Below are positions 33,335 through 47,303 of a DNA stretch of 64,000 nt, one piece after another. Below the pieces are notes generated by a model. It saw only the letters and a program-made list of their open reading frames with translations. It had not been told where the DNA came from and did not search any database. Positions within the stretch are counted from its first letter, which is position 1, and the number at the start of each line of letters is the position of its first letter. This stretch comes from Chelydra serpentina (lineage: Eukaryota > Chordata > Testudines > Chelydridae), in assembly GCA_037349315.1 (NCBI GenBank), contig JBAIAC010000059.1, forward strand, positions 23,778,501 to 23,842,500, read 5' to 3'. Made by a program: the position numbers and the translations under genes.

Positions 33335-35645
33335 TGGGAGGATCCATATCTGGGTGCCTACCTTGAGACCCTTTGAAGGGACCTGATACTGAGAGGGTGC
33401 ATGCTCAGCACTTTCTGAAAATTACCTCCCTTCATGCATCAGAGACAATGGATTTCAGGAAAGCGGATTTTGGTAAGCTCAGAGAGCTGATAGGTAAGGT
33501 CCCATGGGAATCAAGACTGAGGGGAAAAACAACTGAGGAGAGCTGGCAGTATTTCAAAGGGACCCTATTAAGGGCCCAAAAGCAAACTATTCTGCTGGGT
33601 AGGAAAGATAGAAAATGTGGCAAAAGACCACCTTGGCTTAACCACGAGATCTTGCAAGATCTAAAAAATAAAAAGGAGTCATATAAAAAATGGAAACTAG
33701 GACAAATTACAAAGGATGAATATAGGCAAACAACACGGGAATGCAGGGGCAAGATTAGAAAGGCAAAGGCACAAAATGAGCTTAAACTAGCTACAGGAAT
33801 AAAGGGAAACAAGAAAACTTTTTATCAATACATTAGAAGCAAGAGGAAGACCAAGGACAGGGTAGGCCCACTACTCAGTGAGGAGGGAGAAACAGTAACA
33901 GGAAACTTGGAAATGGCAGAGATGCTTAATGACTTCTTTGTTTCGGTCTTCACCGAGAAGTCTGAAGGAATGCCTAACATAGTGAATGCTAATGGGAAGG
34001 GGGAAGGTTTAGAAGATAAAATGAAAAAAGAACAAGTTAAAAATCACTTAGATAAGTTAGATGCCTGCAAGTCACCAGGACCTGATGAAATGCATCCTAG
34101 AATACTCAAGAAGCTAATAGAGGAGGTATCTGAGCCTCTAGCTATTATCTTTGGTAAATCATGGGAGACAGGAGAGATTCCAGAAGACTGGAAAAGGGAA
34201 AATATAGTGCCCATCTATAAAAAGGGAAATAAAAACAACCCAGGAAACTACAGACCAGTTAGTTTAACTTCTGTGCCAGGGAAAATAATGGAGCAATTAT
34301 GGGAATCATCTGCAAACACTTGGAAGGTGGTAAGGTGATAGGGAATAACCAGCATGGATTTGTAAAGAACAAATCATGTCAGACCAATCTGATAGCTTTC
34401 TTTGATAGGATAACGAGTCTTGTGGATAAGGGAGAAGCGGTGGATGTGGTATACCTAGACTTTAGTAAGGCATTTGATACAGTCTCCCATGATATTCTTA
34501 TCAATAAACTAGGGAAATACAACTTAGATGGGGCTACTATAAGGTGGGTGCGCAACTGGCTGGATAACCGTACTCAGAGAGTAGTTATTAATGGTTCCCA
34601 ATCCTGCTGGAAAGGTATAACGAGTGGGGTTCCGCAAGGGTCTGTTTTGGGACCGGCTCTGTTCCATATCTTCATCAACGACTTGAATATTGGCATAGAA
34701 AGTACGTTTATTAAGTTTGCAGATGATACCAAACTGGGAGGGATTGCAACTGCTTTTGAGGATAGGGTCATAATTCAAAATGATCTGGACAAATTGGAGA
34801 AATGGTCAGAGGTAAACAGGATGAAGTTTAATAAGGACAAATGCAAAGTGCTCCACTTAGGTAGGAACAATCAGTTTCACACATACAGAATGGGAGGAGA
34901 CTGTCTAGGAAGGAGTACGGCAGAAAGGGATCTAGGGGTTATAGTGGACCACAAGCTAAATATGAGTCAACAGTGTGATGCTGTTGCAAATAAAGCAAAC
35001 TTGATTCTAGGATGCATTAACAGGTGTGTTGTGAGCAAGACACGAGAAGTCATTCTTCCGCTCTACTCTGCGCTGGTTAGGCCTCAACTGGAGTATTGTG
35101 TCCAGTTCTGGGCACCGCATTTCAAGAAAGATGTGGAGAAATTGGAGAGGGTCCAGAGAAGAGCAACAAGAATGATTAAGGGTCTAGAGAACATGACCTA
35201 TGAAGGAAGGCTGAAGGAATTGGGTTTGTTTAGTTTGGAAAAGAGAAGACTGAGAGGGGATATGATAGTGGTCTTCAGGTATCTAAAAGGGTGTCAGGAG
35301 GAGGGAGAAAACTTGTTCATCTTAGCCTCTAAGGATAGAACAAGAAGCAATGGACTTAAACTGCAGCAAGAGAGGTTTAGGTTGGACATTAGGAAAAAGT
35401 TCCTAACTGTCAGGGTGGTTAAACACTGGAATAAACTGCCCAGGGCGGTTGTGGAATCTCCATCTCTGGAGATATTTAAGTGTAGGTTAGATAAATGTCT
35501 ATCAGGGATGGTCTAGACAGTATTTGGTCCTGCCATGAGGGCAGGGGGCTGGACTCGATGACCTCTTGAGGTCCCTTCCAGCCTTTGAATCTATGAATCT
35601 CAAAGGGGGCACCCAAAATCACTAGTCATTTCTGAAAATTCAGGC
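33335..35645. repeat. Old dispersed repeat split by the CR1
   Basis: The left half (GGGTGCCTACCTTGAGACCC, GCTCAGCACTTTCTGAAAAT, to about 33,428) and right half (GGGGGCACCCAAAATCACT, TTTCTGAAAATTCAGGCC, from about 35,601) together match the unbroken copy at 17,145-17,290. The CR1 therefore inserted into this older repeat. Confidence 0.55.
33430..35600 (+). mobile_element. CR1 LINE, 2.2 kb, ORF2 with one frameshift
   Basis: Sense-strand CR1 lacking the 5' end and the endonuclease. The first frame (codons from about 33,445 to 34,296) carries the linker and N-terminal [34 protein letters not shown] and [13 protein letters not shown] frameshift near 34,296 moves the rest into a second frame that reads to the natural end LSGMV at 35,516. 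That frame holds [25 protein letters not shown] and the catalytic [10 protein letters not shown]. The 3'-UTR ends CTTTGAATCTATGAATCT, the CR1 tail. Only one frame break in 2 kb suggests a young copy. Confidence 0.93.
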
Positions 35646-35843
35646 CTTCTTTATCCTGTGAATTAATATGTTTCTGTTATCAGTATAGATTATATAAATA
35701 TGAATTGCAAATACTTTCAGCATTTAATGCTTGGGGATTTACATTTGAATTTTTGTTGAACAATAACCCTCAGAGAATTTTGATCCCCTAATTTGATGTG
35801 TGTCCATAAGGTACAGTAATATTTTCACACAATTGTTTTCCAG

Positions 35844-36070
35844 ACCATAAGCCGAGCATTCATGAATGGGAGCTCTGTTGAGCATGTGATTGAGTTTGGG
35901 TTAGACTACCCTGAGGGAATGGCAGTAGACTGGATGGGAAAAAACCTTTACTGGGCAGATACTGGAACCAATCGAATTGAAGTAGCACGCCTGGATGGAC
36001 AGTACAGGCAGGTTCTTGTGTGGAAGGATTTGGATAACCCAAGGTCTTTGGCTCTTGATCCTACTAAAGG
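35844..36070 (+). CDS. LRP5: LRP5 exon 10: beta-propeller 3
   Basis: 227 nt, equal to human exon 10, starting on a codon boundary. It encodes [51 protein letters not shown] and [12 protein letters not shown], with the YWAD version of the propeller motif. Two bases of the last glycine codon are left for exon 11. The acceptor is TTTTCCAG and the donor GTAAGG. No stop and no missing core residue. Confidence 0.96.
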
Positions 36071-37246
<1,176 letters not shown>

Positions 37247-38124
37247 TAGAGGGTTTAATTAAAAACTGGAGTTGGTTGCCTCCAAACTAACCTTTATTCT
37301 TGTTGCATGACAGGCTTACAGCTAAGGGTTAACTCCATGGATTTTTTTAATGCATTTTGGAAGTGGTTGAATTAGACTTAAATTTCCTACCACCATTCTA
37401 GTGTGTGCTAATTAATATTTGGGAGAGTAGTAAAGCAAAATACACATGATAATGAAATTAAACATGCATAAACTTTATTTGAAAGTTTAACAAAATTGTG
37501 AGGTAAACCTTTAAAGTAATAATAAATTGGTAAAAAATTGACCAGGCTTTCTAAAGCATTTCCAATAGGGTAACAAAGAGACTGCACTTTAAAAATTATA
37601 AATTCAGGGAAAGTAAAACAGCAAACCTTCTATTTTTCTGACTAAAATCCTATACCAGAGAGGTGATTTTAATCTTTCTTCTGTTGCTGGTATTAAATTA
37701 CCTGTGTCTTCTACCAGAGCAAAGAGACAGAGTCTCAGTCTCTTTATTTCTCCAGATTAGGACACCTGAATCTTTTTGCCTTTGGTCCAGTTTAATTGGC
37801 CCCTAATCTGAGAGTCTGCACACCTAATTCTGTTGCCTAATTCCACAACCTTGTCCCCATCCAAGGCAGATTCCAGCCACAGACTGGCTCTGCTAGTTCA
37901 GAATTCAAACCAAAATACACCTTTACAACCTGCATTCTTGGTTGTTGTAATGACGCTGTACAGTTAGCTAAACAGTCTATAGAATTAACCTCCCAACATT
38001 TACATGTGTTTTCCTATGAGAATTTATTAGAACTTCAAAAGCTTTTCTGCAGTTAAGGCTTATTAAATGTTTACATTGACAAGCTGGCTAATTGAATAAA
38101 GGAGGGAACTGATAATACTGTATT

Positions 38125-38330
38125 TAGCACTTTGTGTAGATCTTTACATCTAAAGTGCCTTATAAAGGTTAACACTTCCTCACAAAGCAAGATGAGGTAG
38201 ACAGAATTATCTCCATTTTTTAGACAAGGACACTGATACCTGGAGAGGTTAAATGAACTGCCCAGTGCTACATAACAAATTGATGGCAGTCTGAATTAAA
38301 ATCCAGGAGTTCCTGAATTCCCTGTCCCAT
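38125..38330 (-). repeat. MIR-like SINE, reverse orientation
   Basis: AGATGAGGTAGACAGAATTA, TCTCCATTTTTTAGACAAGG, GGAGAGGTTAAATGAACTGC and ATCCAGGAGTTCCTG follow the complement of MIR in order. Confidence 0.65.
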
Positions 38331-38944
38331 ATTCGTTTCCATAGACTATGCTGTCTTAGTTAGATATGAATTACTTTTAATACAGAAATTTTAGAGGTAT
38401 TATGTGGCAAAAGGTAAACCTGTCATGGCATTTATATTAACTACTTCAGAGTCACTGCTGTGACGTTATTGTTGATGAACCAGGTAATTCCATATTAAGC
38501 TCTTATTTTCAGGCCGTGTTTAATTTTCCATGAAAAGCTACACTTTGGAATGAAACGTGTAAAGTTTCATTTTGGCAGTTTGGCGTTTTGGGGACATGAG
38601 AAATCTGTTTTTCTTCAAGAAAGTTTTAGATGCTTTTCCTGTGCTCAGATCGCGCTCAAACGCTGATTATTTAAGTAGTAAAAATGGTAAGACCATGTCA
38701 TGGGCTTGGACAACAAGGACAGAAGAGCGCCTGGCACATCTTGAAGAAATGTGTTTTAGGAAACCATGTAACTAGCAGCAGGACTTTGTAAATTTCTACT
38801 GCCTCTTTTTTTCCCCACAATGTACTGAGCTGCAGAACCCCAGATATCCACTCCTGAGCTCCTAGGTGCTGAAGCTAGAGCTGCGGAGGGAGCTGCAGCA
38901 CCCCGTGGCTTGAAGTAGTTTCCATCATATACAGGGGCTTACAG

Positions 38945-39085
38945 TTTTTCCACTGCTTGCATCCGAAGAAGTGGGTATTGACCCACGAAAGCTTATGCTT
39001 CAATACATCTGTTAGTCTATAAGATGCCACAGGACCCTTTGTCGCTTCTACAGATCCAGACTAACACGGCTACCCCTCTGATACT
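38945..39085 (+). mobile_element. PLE 3' fragment with 12-bp target duplication
   Basis: A 141-bp piece: GAAGAAGTGGGTATTGACCC, ACGAAAGCTTATGCTTCAAT, and AGACTAACACGGCTACCCC to the end. The layout (GAAGAAG, a short hairpin, CGAAAGCTT, then a CTAACACGGCTAC end) parallels the 3'-UTR of the PLE at 11.4 kb. It is flanked by AGGGGCTTACAG (38933-38944) and AGGGGCTCACAG (39086-39097), a 12-bp duplication with one mismatch. It is a severely 5'-truncated, non-coding insertion. Assignment to PLE rather than another retroelement is inference from this parallel. Confidence 0.65.
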
Positions 39086-39589
39086 AGGGGCTCACAGTGT
39101 GGTTCAGTGGCTCACAGCACCCCCACTATACAAATTGTTCCAGCGCCACTGCCCGAGCTTAAACATGTTGCATTTAACATAGCTGCATTTACTTCAATAA
39201 TCCTGTATGGACACAGGTGAAAACACATGGAAAAGAAAAACTAGAAACCACTTATATACCATCAGGATCAGGATCAACCCTGGCTTACGTACATGATGGG
39301 CTGTACCCTGACTGTGATATAGCATTGCCATTGTCGGCTGGCAGTGAATGCTTGAGCTGCTGTTCTAGAGGATATAAGTAAATGAGCTACTGGGGGGGTA
39401 GGGAGAAGAAAACCTCTGGAGCATCATAAAATAGCTGTATGATTCTGAAAGACTTTCATAATCCACCACTTTTCCAATGGCTTTCAGTGATTGCAAGTCT
39501 TACACTCATCGCTGTGAAAAGTATATGAGAAATGCCCTGCCAAATATATGTCACTGCTTGACATTTTTATTACGGTTATTTCTTCCGCC

Positions 39590-40100
39590 AAAGTAAATTT
39601 TTTATCAAAAGCTTTCGATAGGATCCCTCATCAGATTGATAAGGAAACTAAATTGCCAGAGGGCAAGAGGCAGATTTCTGGAATGGATTAAAAACGTTTT
39701 GTGGTACCGAGGGGAAATTCAGTACTCAATGGCTGCTTCTCAGACTGGAATGAGATTAAATCAGCTCTGGTAAATTAAACTGGTTCTAACATTGGGACTA
39801 GGGTCAATTAATACATCACTTTGGAGGAGGAAGCAGACAGTGAACTGCTGAAGCTGACAATGACACATAGTTAATGAAATGTAAGGAGGTTAGCAAGAAC
39901 TCTAGGTGGAATTTTAGCAAACTTGTTGGATAGGGGAAGTGTCACTGGATGAAAATAAAGTGACAAAACGTAGTATACAGTGATGCACACTGAGAATCCT
40001 GTCCAGAAAAGAATCTAGGTGGAGGTGTGGGATGAAGTATGTCTGCCCAGTGCATAGCAGCAGTGGATAAAGCAATCTTAAATTGTTCCCAGCCTGCTCT
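39590..40100 (+). mobile_element. Old CR1/L3-like LINE remnant
   Basis: AAAGCTTTCGATAGGATCCC then CTCATCAG encodes a KAFDRIPHQ-type reverse transcriptase block. GGCAGATTTCTGGAATGGAT and GCAGCAGTGGATAAAGCAAT (AAVDKAI-type) follow at the right spacing. Stops and indels are frequent, so it is much older than the other CR1 copies here. Confidence 0.5.
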
Positions 40101-41198
40101 CAGACACTACACAACATGTAAAAACACTCCCTTCTTGGTTGTTGTTTTTTTAACGTAACCTGGGAACTAGCGAAAAACAACATAAATTTCAACTCAGCTA
40201 GATCAAATAAAGTTTGTTTATTGGTAACTCTCTGCCTAGAGTAAGTAAACTTTAAAAAAAACATATATATTTTTTTGTAGTAAGATGGCTTTTTACTCTG
40301 GTGTATACGCTTTTCTTTCCTCCCCTAGCCTAGGCCAACTTGTGAAAAAAAGCAGGGCATTCAAAAGATCTTAGGAGTGTATGTGTGGGTGAGGTGGTTT
40401 AAACTCACACACACACTAATCAAAAAGATGATTTTAAACCATGAAGACATTTAGTAGTACGTCCTCAGCTGGTGTAAACTGTCATTGCTCCATTGACAAC
40501 AGTACTATGGGGTTTTCCATAATGGTTAATCTAGTCTACCTTGGCCAGTACTTGACGCTCCAGAAAGTGATAAAACCTTAAATTATGAACTTTAGTAATT
40601 AAGCAGTGTCATGTGTGGGAGTGTTAGGATTCCTTCCAGATTAATGCAGGAAATTATTTTTAATATCTGCATCTTCTTAAATTGCAAATGTGGGGTTTTT
40701 ACAATTTAAATCCAACTTCAGAATTCCTCTGGATCAGCTTTATCACTGAATCCCACAGATTATCTGTACGGTTTTTTGGCCACTTTGCTCACAGTACTAG
40801 TTTCGTCTGTGTTTTAAGTTTATTTTTTATCCAGATCAAGTATTTATCAGGGATTAGGGTGTTCTTAAAGACCTTTCTTGGTATCCGGTTTGGGGTGTTA
40901 AACCTCTGACACAAAGTAATATTTCTTAAAATGACAATAGTTCCAGTGGTACTACCTCTGAAGTAAAATATTATTTAGTAGGTGTAAGGGTATCAGAATT
41001 TGGATTTTAGTGACTACCTCTTCAGAGGAAGATATTGTGTAATTATGAACCCCAAATTCCATGATACTGACCCTTAGCAAAGTATCTTTCAAAAATAAAA
41101 GGAGTTAAAAAATTACATTTTAGTCACACTGGATTAAATAACCCTTTTGTCACTTTTTTTGCAACCGAGTTTCAGTTACTGCTTATGAGTAGTGCTAA

Positions 41199-42592
<1,394 letters not shown>

Positions 42593-42795
42593 CACCCACC
42601 AGCTTCTTACTGTTTAGCCAGAAGTCTGCAATCAGTCGGATGATACCAGATGACCAACAAAGTCCGGATATCATCCTCCCTGTGCATGGTCTAAGAAATG
42701 TCAAGGCCATTGATTACGATCCCTTAGATAAACTGATCTATTGGGTGGATGGACGTCAGAACATTATTAAAAGAGCCAAAGATGACGGTACCCAG
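42593..42795 (+). CDS. LRP5: LRP5 exon 13: start of beta-propeller 4, with GC donor
   Basis: 203 nt against 200 in human. The extra codon gives [10 protein letters not shown] where human has one isoleucine. The exon encodes [34 protein letters not shown] and [20 protein letters not shown], opening propeller 4. It ends on a codon boundary after CAG. The donor is GCAAGT, not GT: no GT within reach keeps the frame or the family sequence, and the next exon joins correctly with this choice. Confidence 0.95.
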
Positions 42796-42800
42796 GCAAG

Positions 42801-42804
<4 letters not shown>

Positions 42805-42834
<30 letters not shown>
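42805..42834 (+). repeat. (GT)15 microsatellite just after the exon 13 donor
   Basis: Fifteen uninterrupted GT units begin 9 bases into the intron, right behind the GCAAGT donor. GU-rich RNA at this distance is a known binding target for factors such as CELF, TDP-43 and hnRNP proteins. Length is likely polymorphic. Confidence 0.95.
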
Positions 42835-42836
<2 letters not shown>

Positions 42837-43274
42837 TCTTTTTTAGTATGTATTTTACACTTCAAGTTTTCCAGGCAGCCATCACCTTAAGCCTTGACCA
42901 TACAAAAATGCCATACACTTGTTTACATTTACTCACTGGGAGTAGAACCTACAGATTGGCAGTATCAGGATCTTCATTTGTATACAAAGAACAATAACAG
43001 AATTACTGTCAAATGAGGTGTGTTGCCACATGGCTTATGTATTACAAACTACAAACCTCAGAACCGTGATAGTTGTACAAAGACAGTCAGAGAAACTCTT
43101 AAGCCTGCTACCACTAGTTTACTCTGTTTATTTCACAGTAATTACACTTTTTAAAATCAATGTTGTACATGACAGTTTGGTGAGCATAATATTGTTATAA
43201 AAGTCCCTGGGACTAAAAACTCAGTCTCAGCCATAAAAAACACATTTGGGCCCTAATTAAGCTTAAAGTTCATC

Positions 43275-45010
43275 ACATACAATCATAGAAATGGACTGGA
43301 AGGGACCTCAAGAGGTCATCTACTACAGTCCCCTGCATTCATGGCAGGACTAAGTATTATCTAGACTATCCCCGACAGGTGTTTGTCTAACCTGCTCCTA
43401 AAGATCTCCAGTGGTGCAGATACCACAACCTCAATGAGCAATTTATTCCAGTGCTTAACTACCTGACAGGAAGTTTTTCCTAATGTCCAACCTAAACCTC
43501 CCTTGCTGCAATTTAAGCCCTTTGCTTCTCATAGGTTAAGGAGAACATTTTTTCTCCCTCCTTGTAACAACCTTTTATGTACTTGAAAATTGTTATCAAG
43601 TCCCCTCTCAGTCTTCTCTTCTCCAAACTAAACAAACTCAGTTTTTTCAATTTTCTCTCATAGGTCATGTTTTCTAGACCTTTAATCATTTTTGTTGCTC
43701 TTCTGTGGGCTTCCTCCAATTTGTCCACATCTTTGCTGAAAAGTAGCGCCCAGAACTGGACACAATACTCCACTTGAGGCTTAATCAGCGCAGAGTAGAG
43801 CGGAAGAATTACTTCTCATGTCTTGCTTACAATACTCCTGCTAATACATCCCAGAATGATGATTTTTTTTTATTTTATTTTTTTTTGCAACAGCATTACA
43901 CTGTTGTCTCCCATTTAGCTTGTGATCCACTATGACCCCCAGAGCCCTTTCTGCAGTACTGCTTCCTAGGCAGTCATTTCCCATTTTGCGTGTGTGCAAC
44001 TGATTTGTTCCTTCCTAAGTGGAGTACTTTGCATTTGTCCTTATTGAATTTCATCCTGTTTACTTCAGACCATTTCTCCAGGTTGTCCAGATCATTTTGA
44101 ATTTTAATCCCATCCTCCAAAGCACATGCAACCCCTCCTAGCTTGGTATTGTCCACAAACGTTCTAAGTGTACTCTCTATGCCATTATCTAAATCATTGA
44201 TGAAGATATTGAACAGAATTGTACCCAGAACTGATCCCTGCGGGACCCCACTCGATATGCCCTTCCAGCATGACTGTGAACCACTGATCACTATTCTCTG
44301 GAAATGGTTACCCAACCAGTTATGCACCCACCTTATAGTAGCTCCATGTAGATTGTATTTCCCTAGTTTGTTTATGAGAAGGTCATGTGAGACAGGATCA
44401 GAAGCCTTACTAAAGTCAATATATACCACATCTGTTGCTTCTCCTCTATCCACAAGGCTTGTTACCCTGTCAAAGAAAGCCACTAGGTTGGTTTGACATG
44501 ATTTGTTCTTGGCAAATCCACGGTGACTGTTATTTATCACCTTACTATCTTCTAGGTGTTTGCAGATTGATTGCTTAATTATTTGCTCTGAAGTTAAGCT
44601 CACTGGTCTGTAATTCCCCAGGTTGTCTTTTGTGAGAGGGTGCTGGGCAAGTATTGCTGACTTAGTCCTCTGTCACACCGGCTCCCATTAAAGGAAGTAA
44701 ATTGGAGCTGGCTAGAGAAAACCTGCACCTGATTGGTGAAAGGGAGACAGCTGTCTGCCCAATTAGCCTGGGGCTGTATAAAAGACTGGGGAAGGAAGCT
44801 GGGGGAGGGAATGAAAGCAGTGACATAGGTGCAGACACTAGAACTCAAGCTGTGTATGGTAGAAAGGTGGTGGGAGCACAACTTGTAAATAAACGGCACC
44901 GGGGTTACTGAACCCCGGGGTCTCCGAGTGACTTTGTCAGCACAGCAAGAGCAGGAGCCAAGAAGGCCCTGCAGCGCCCTCCTACATCTTTATTTCCCTC
45001 TTTATATATG
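43275..45010 (-). mobile_element. CR1 LINE, degenerate RT, split by a solo LTR
   Basis: Minus-strand copy, 5'-truncated near 45,010. The segment 44,987-45,010 matches the YKKGN region, and the element resumes at 44,630 on the other side of an inserted LTR. RT blocks: [25 protein letters not shown] and FVDNTKLGG. The catalytic FADD has become FVDN and FSKAFD has become FSKASD. A T-rich expansion at 43,861-43,886 and frameshifts break the C-terminal part. The 3' end in complement is CCATTTCTATGATT. Dead copy. Confidence 0.92.
44631..44986 (+). mobile_element. Solo LTR with 5-bp target duplication inside CR1
   Basis: A 356-bp element beginning TGTGAGAGGG and ending CCTCCTACA, flanked by the 5-bp duplication TCTTT (44626-44630 and 44987-44991). 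It has a TATA box TATAAAA at 44777-44783 and AATAAA at 44888-44893. Just downstream is an 8-bp-arm hairpin (CCGGGGTT, 44899-44906, with AACCCCGG, 44911-44918). Order and spacing fit U3-R-U5. No internal genes remain, so it is a recombination product of an endogenous retrovirus or Gypsy-like element; the 5-bp duplication fits either. The CR1 sequence continues exactly across it once one TCTTT is removed. Confidence 0.88.
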
Positions 45011-45868
45011 TTGGTCAAATTGTAAAAATACTCAAGTGCTTTGCTGAATAAGGATGGGCTTGGGCACATGCTTAAGAGCTTTGCTCATTCAGGGCTTTAA
45101 TTCTTACTCCAGTTGCTTGCACAATGATGATAAAGTATGTTGCGACTCGGAGACAATGTCCGCAGTTACACAGCTGTCACGTTTTGAGAATTTAACAGAT
45201 TCCTAAAGCATATAATTACAAATAATACACAATAAAATTAATTTTGAGGTAGACTAGATATAGCTTCCATTGTTCTTTGCCTCCTGTAACCTCCACCACA
45301 TGATTTAATGGAACTGACACTGCCTGTCTATATGGGGGATTTCAGCTATCCCCATATTGACTGGGTATGTATCACCTCAGGACGGGATGCAGAGATAAAG
45401 TTTCTTGACACCTTAAATGACTGCTTCTTGGAGCAGCTAGTCCTGGAACCCACACGAGGAGAGGCAATTCTTGATTTAGTCCTAAGTGGAGCACAAGATC
45501 AGGTCCAAGGGGTGAATATAGCTGGATCGCTTGGTAATAGTGACCATAATATAATTAAATGTAACATCCCTGTGGCGGGGAAAATACCACAGCAGCCCAA
45601 CACTGTAGCATTTAATTTCAGAAAGGGGAACCACACAAAAATGAGAAGGTTAGGAATGAGGAAACTTTTTAAATATACCATAATAGAGGCTCAATTTAAA
45701 TGTATACCCCAAATTAAAAAACATATAGTAAGAGAACCCAAAAAAGTGTTGTTAAACAACAAAGTAAAAGAAGCAGTGAGAGGCAAAAAGGCATCCTTTA
45801 AAAAGTGAAAATTAAATCCTAATGAGGAAAACAGAAAGGAGCATAAACTCTGGCAAAGAAAGTGTAAA

Positions 45869-46616
45869 AATAAGAACATAAGAGAGGCCATACTGGGTCA
45901 GACCAAAGGTCCATCCAGCCCAGTATCCTGTCCACCGAGAGTGGCCAATGCCAGGTGCCCCGGAGTGAGTGGACCTAACAGGTAATGATCAAGTGATCTC
46001 TCTCCTGCCATCCATCACCCCCCTCTGACAAACAGAGGAGGCTAATGACCCATCCTGGTTAATAGCCATTTATGGACTTCATCTCCATGAATTTATCCAG
46101 TTCTCTTTTAAACCCTGTTATAGTCCTAGTCTTCCCAGCCTCCTCAGGCAAGGAGTTCCAAAGGTTGACTGTGCGCTGTGTGAAGAACTTCTTCCTTTTA
46201 TTTGTTTTAAACCTGCTGCCCACTAATTTCATTGGGTGGCCCCTAGTTCTTCTACTATGGGAACAAGTAAATAATTTTTCCTTATTCACTTCCTCCACAC
46301 CACTCATAATTTTATATACCTCTGTCATATCCCCCCTTAGTCTCCTCTTTTCCAAGCTAAAAAGTCCTAGCCTCTCTAATCTCTCCTCCTATGGGACCTG
46401 TTCCAGACCCCTAATCATTTTAGTTGCCCTTCTCTGAACCTTTTCTAATGCCAGTATATCCTTTTTGAGATGAGGAGACCACAGTTGTACGCAGTATTCA
46501 AGATGTGGGCGCACTATGAATTTGTATAAGGGCAATAAGATATTCTCCGTCTTATTCTCTATCCCTTTTTTAATGATTCCCAACATCCTGTTTGCTTTTT
46601 TGACTGCCGCTGCAAT
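45869..46616 (-). mobile_element. CR1 3' fragment inserted antisense in the CR1
   Basis: Minus-strand copy of the C-terminal ORF2 and 3'-[59 protein letters not shown] and [20 protein letters not shown]. It starts at AAGAACATAAGAG in complement (tail TTCTTATG type). The host CR1 reads straight across once this is removed (GTGTAAAAAT to ATAATTAGGAAGG). Confidence 0.9.
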
Positions 46617-47303
46617 ATAATTAGGAAGGCCAAAAAAGAATTTGAAATACATCTAGCCAAAGACTCAAAAAGTAATAGCAAAAAATAAATAAATTTTTTT
46701 TAAGTACATCAGAAGCAGGAAGCCTGCTAAACAACCAGTGCGGCCACTGGACGATCAAGATGCTAAAGGAGCACTCAAGGACGATAAGGCCATTGCGGAG
46801 AAACTAAATTCATTCTTTGCAATAGTCTTCACTGCTGAGGATGTGAGGGAGATTCCCGAGCCATTCTTTTTAGGTGACAGATCTGAGGAACTGTCCCAGA
46901 TTGAGGTGTCATTAGAGGAGGTTTGGGAACAAATTGATAAACTAAACAGTAATAAGTCACCAGGACCAGATGGCATTCATCCAAGAGTTCTGAAGGAACT
47001 CAAATGTGAAATAGGACTACTAACTGTAGTCTGTAACCAATCATTTAAATCCGCTTCTGTACGAAATGAGTGGAGGATAGCTAATGTGACGTCAATTTTT
47101 AAAAAGGGCTCCAGAGGTTACCCTGGCAATTACAGGCTGGTAAGCCTGACTTCAGTACCGGGTAAACTGATTGAAACTATAGTAAAGAACAAAATTGTCA
47201 GACACATAGATGAACATAATTTGTTGGGGAATAGTCAACATGTTTTTTGTAAAGGAAAATCATGCCTCACCAATCTGCTAAAATTATTTGAAGGGGTCAA
47301 CAA

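Larger units (their letters stand above)
31927..35843 (+). other. LRP5: LRP5 intron 9
   Basis: Holds an old dispersed repeat split by a long CR1 (33,430-35,600). The acceptor is TTGTTTTCCAG. The part before 33,300 shows no recognised feature. Confidence 0.9.
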
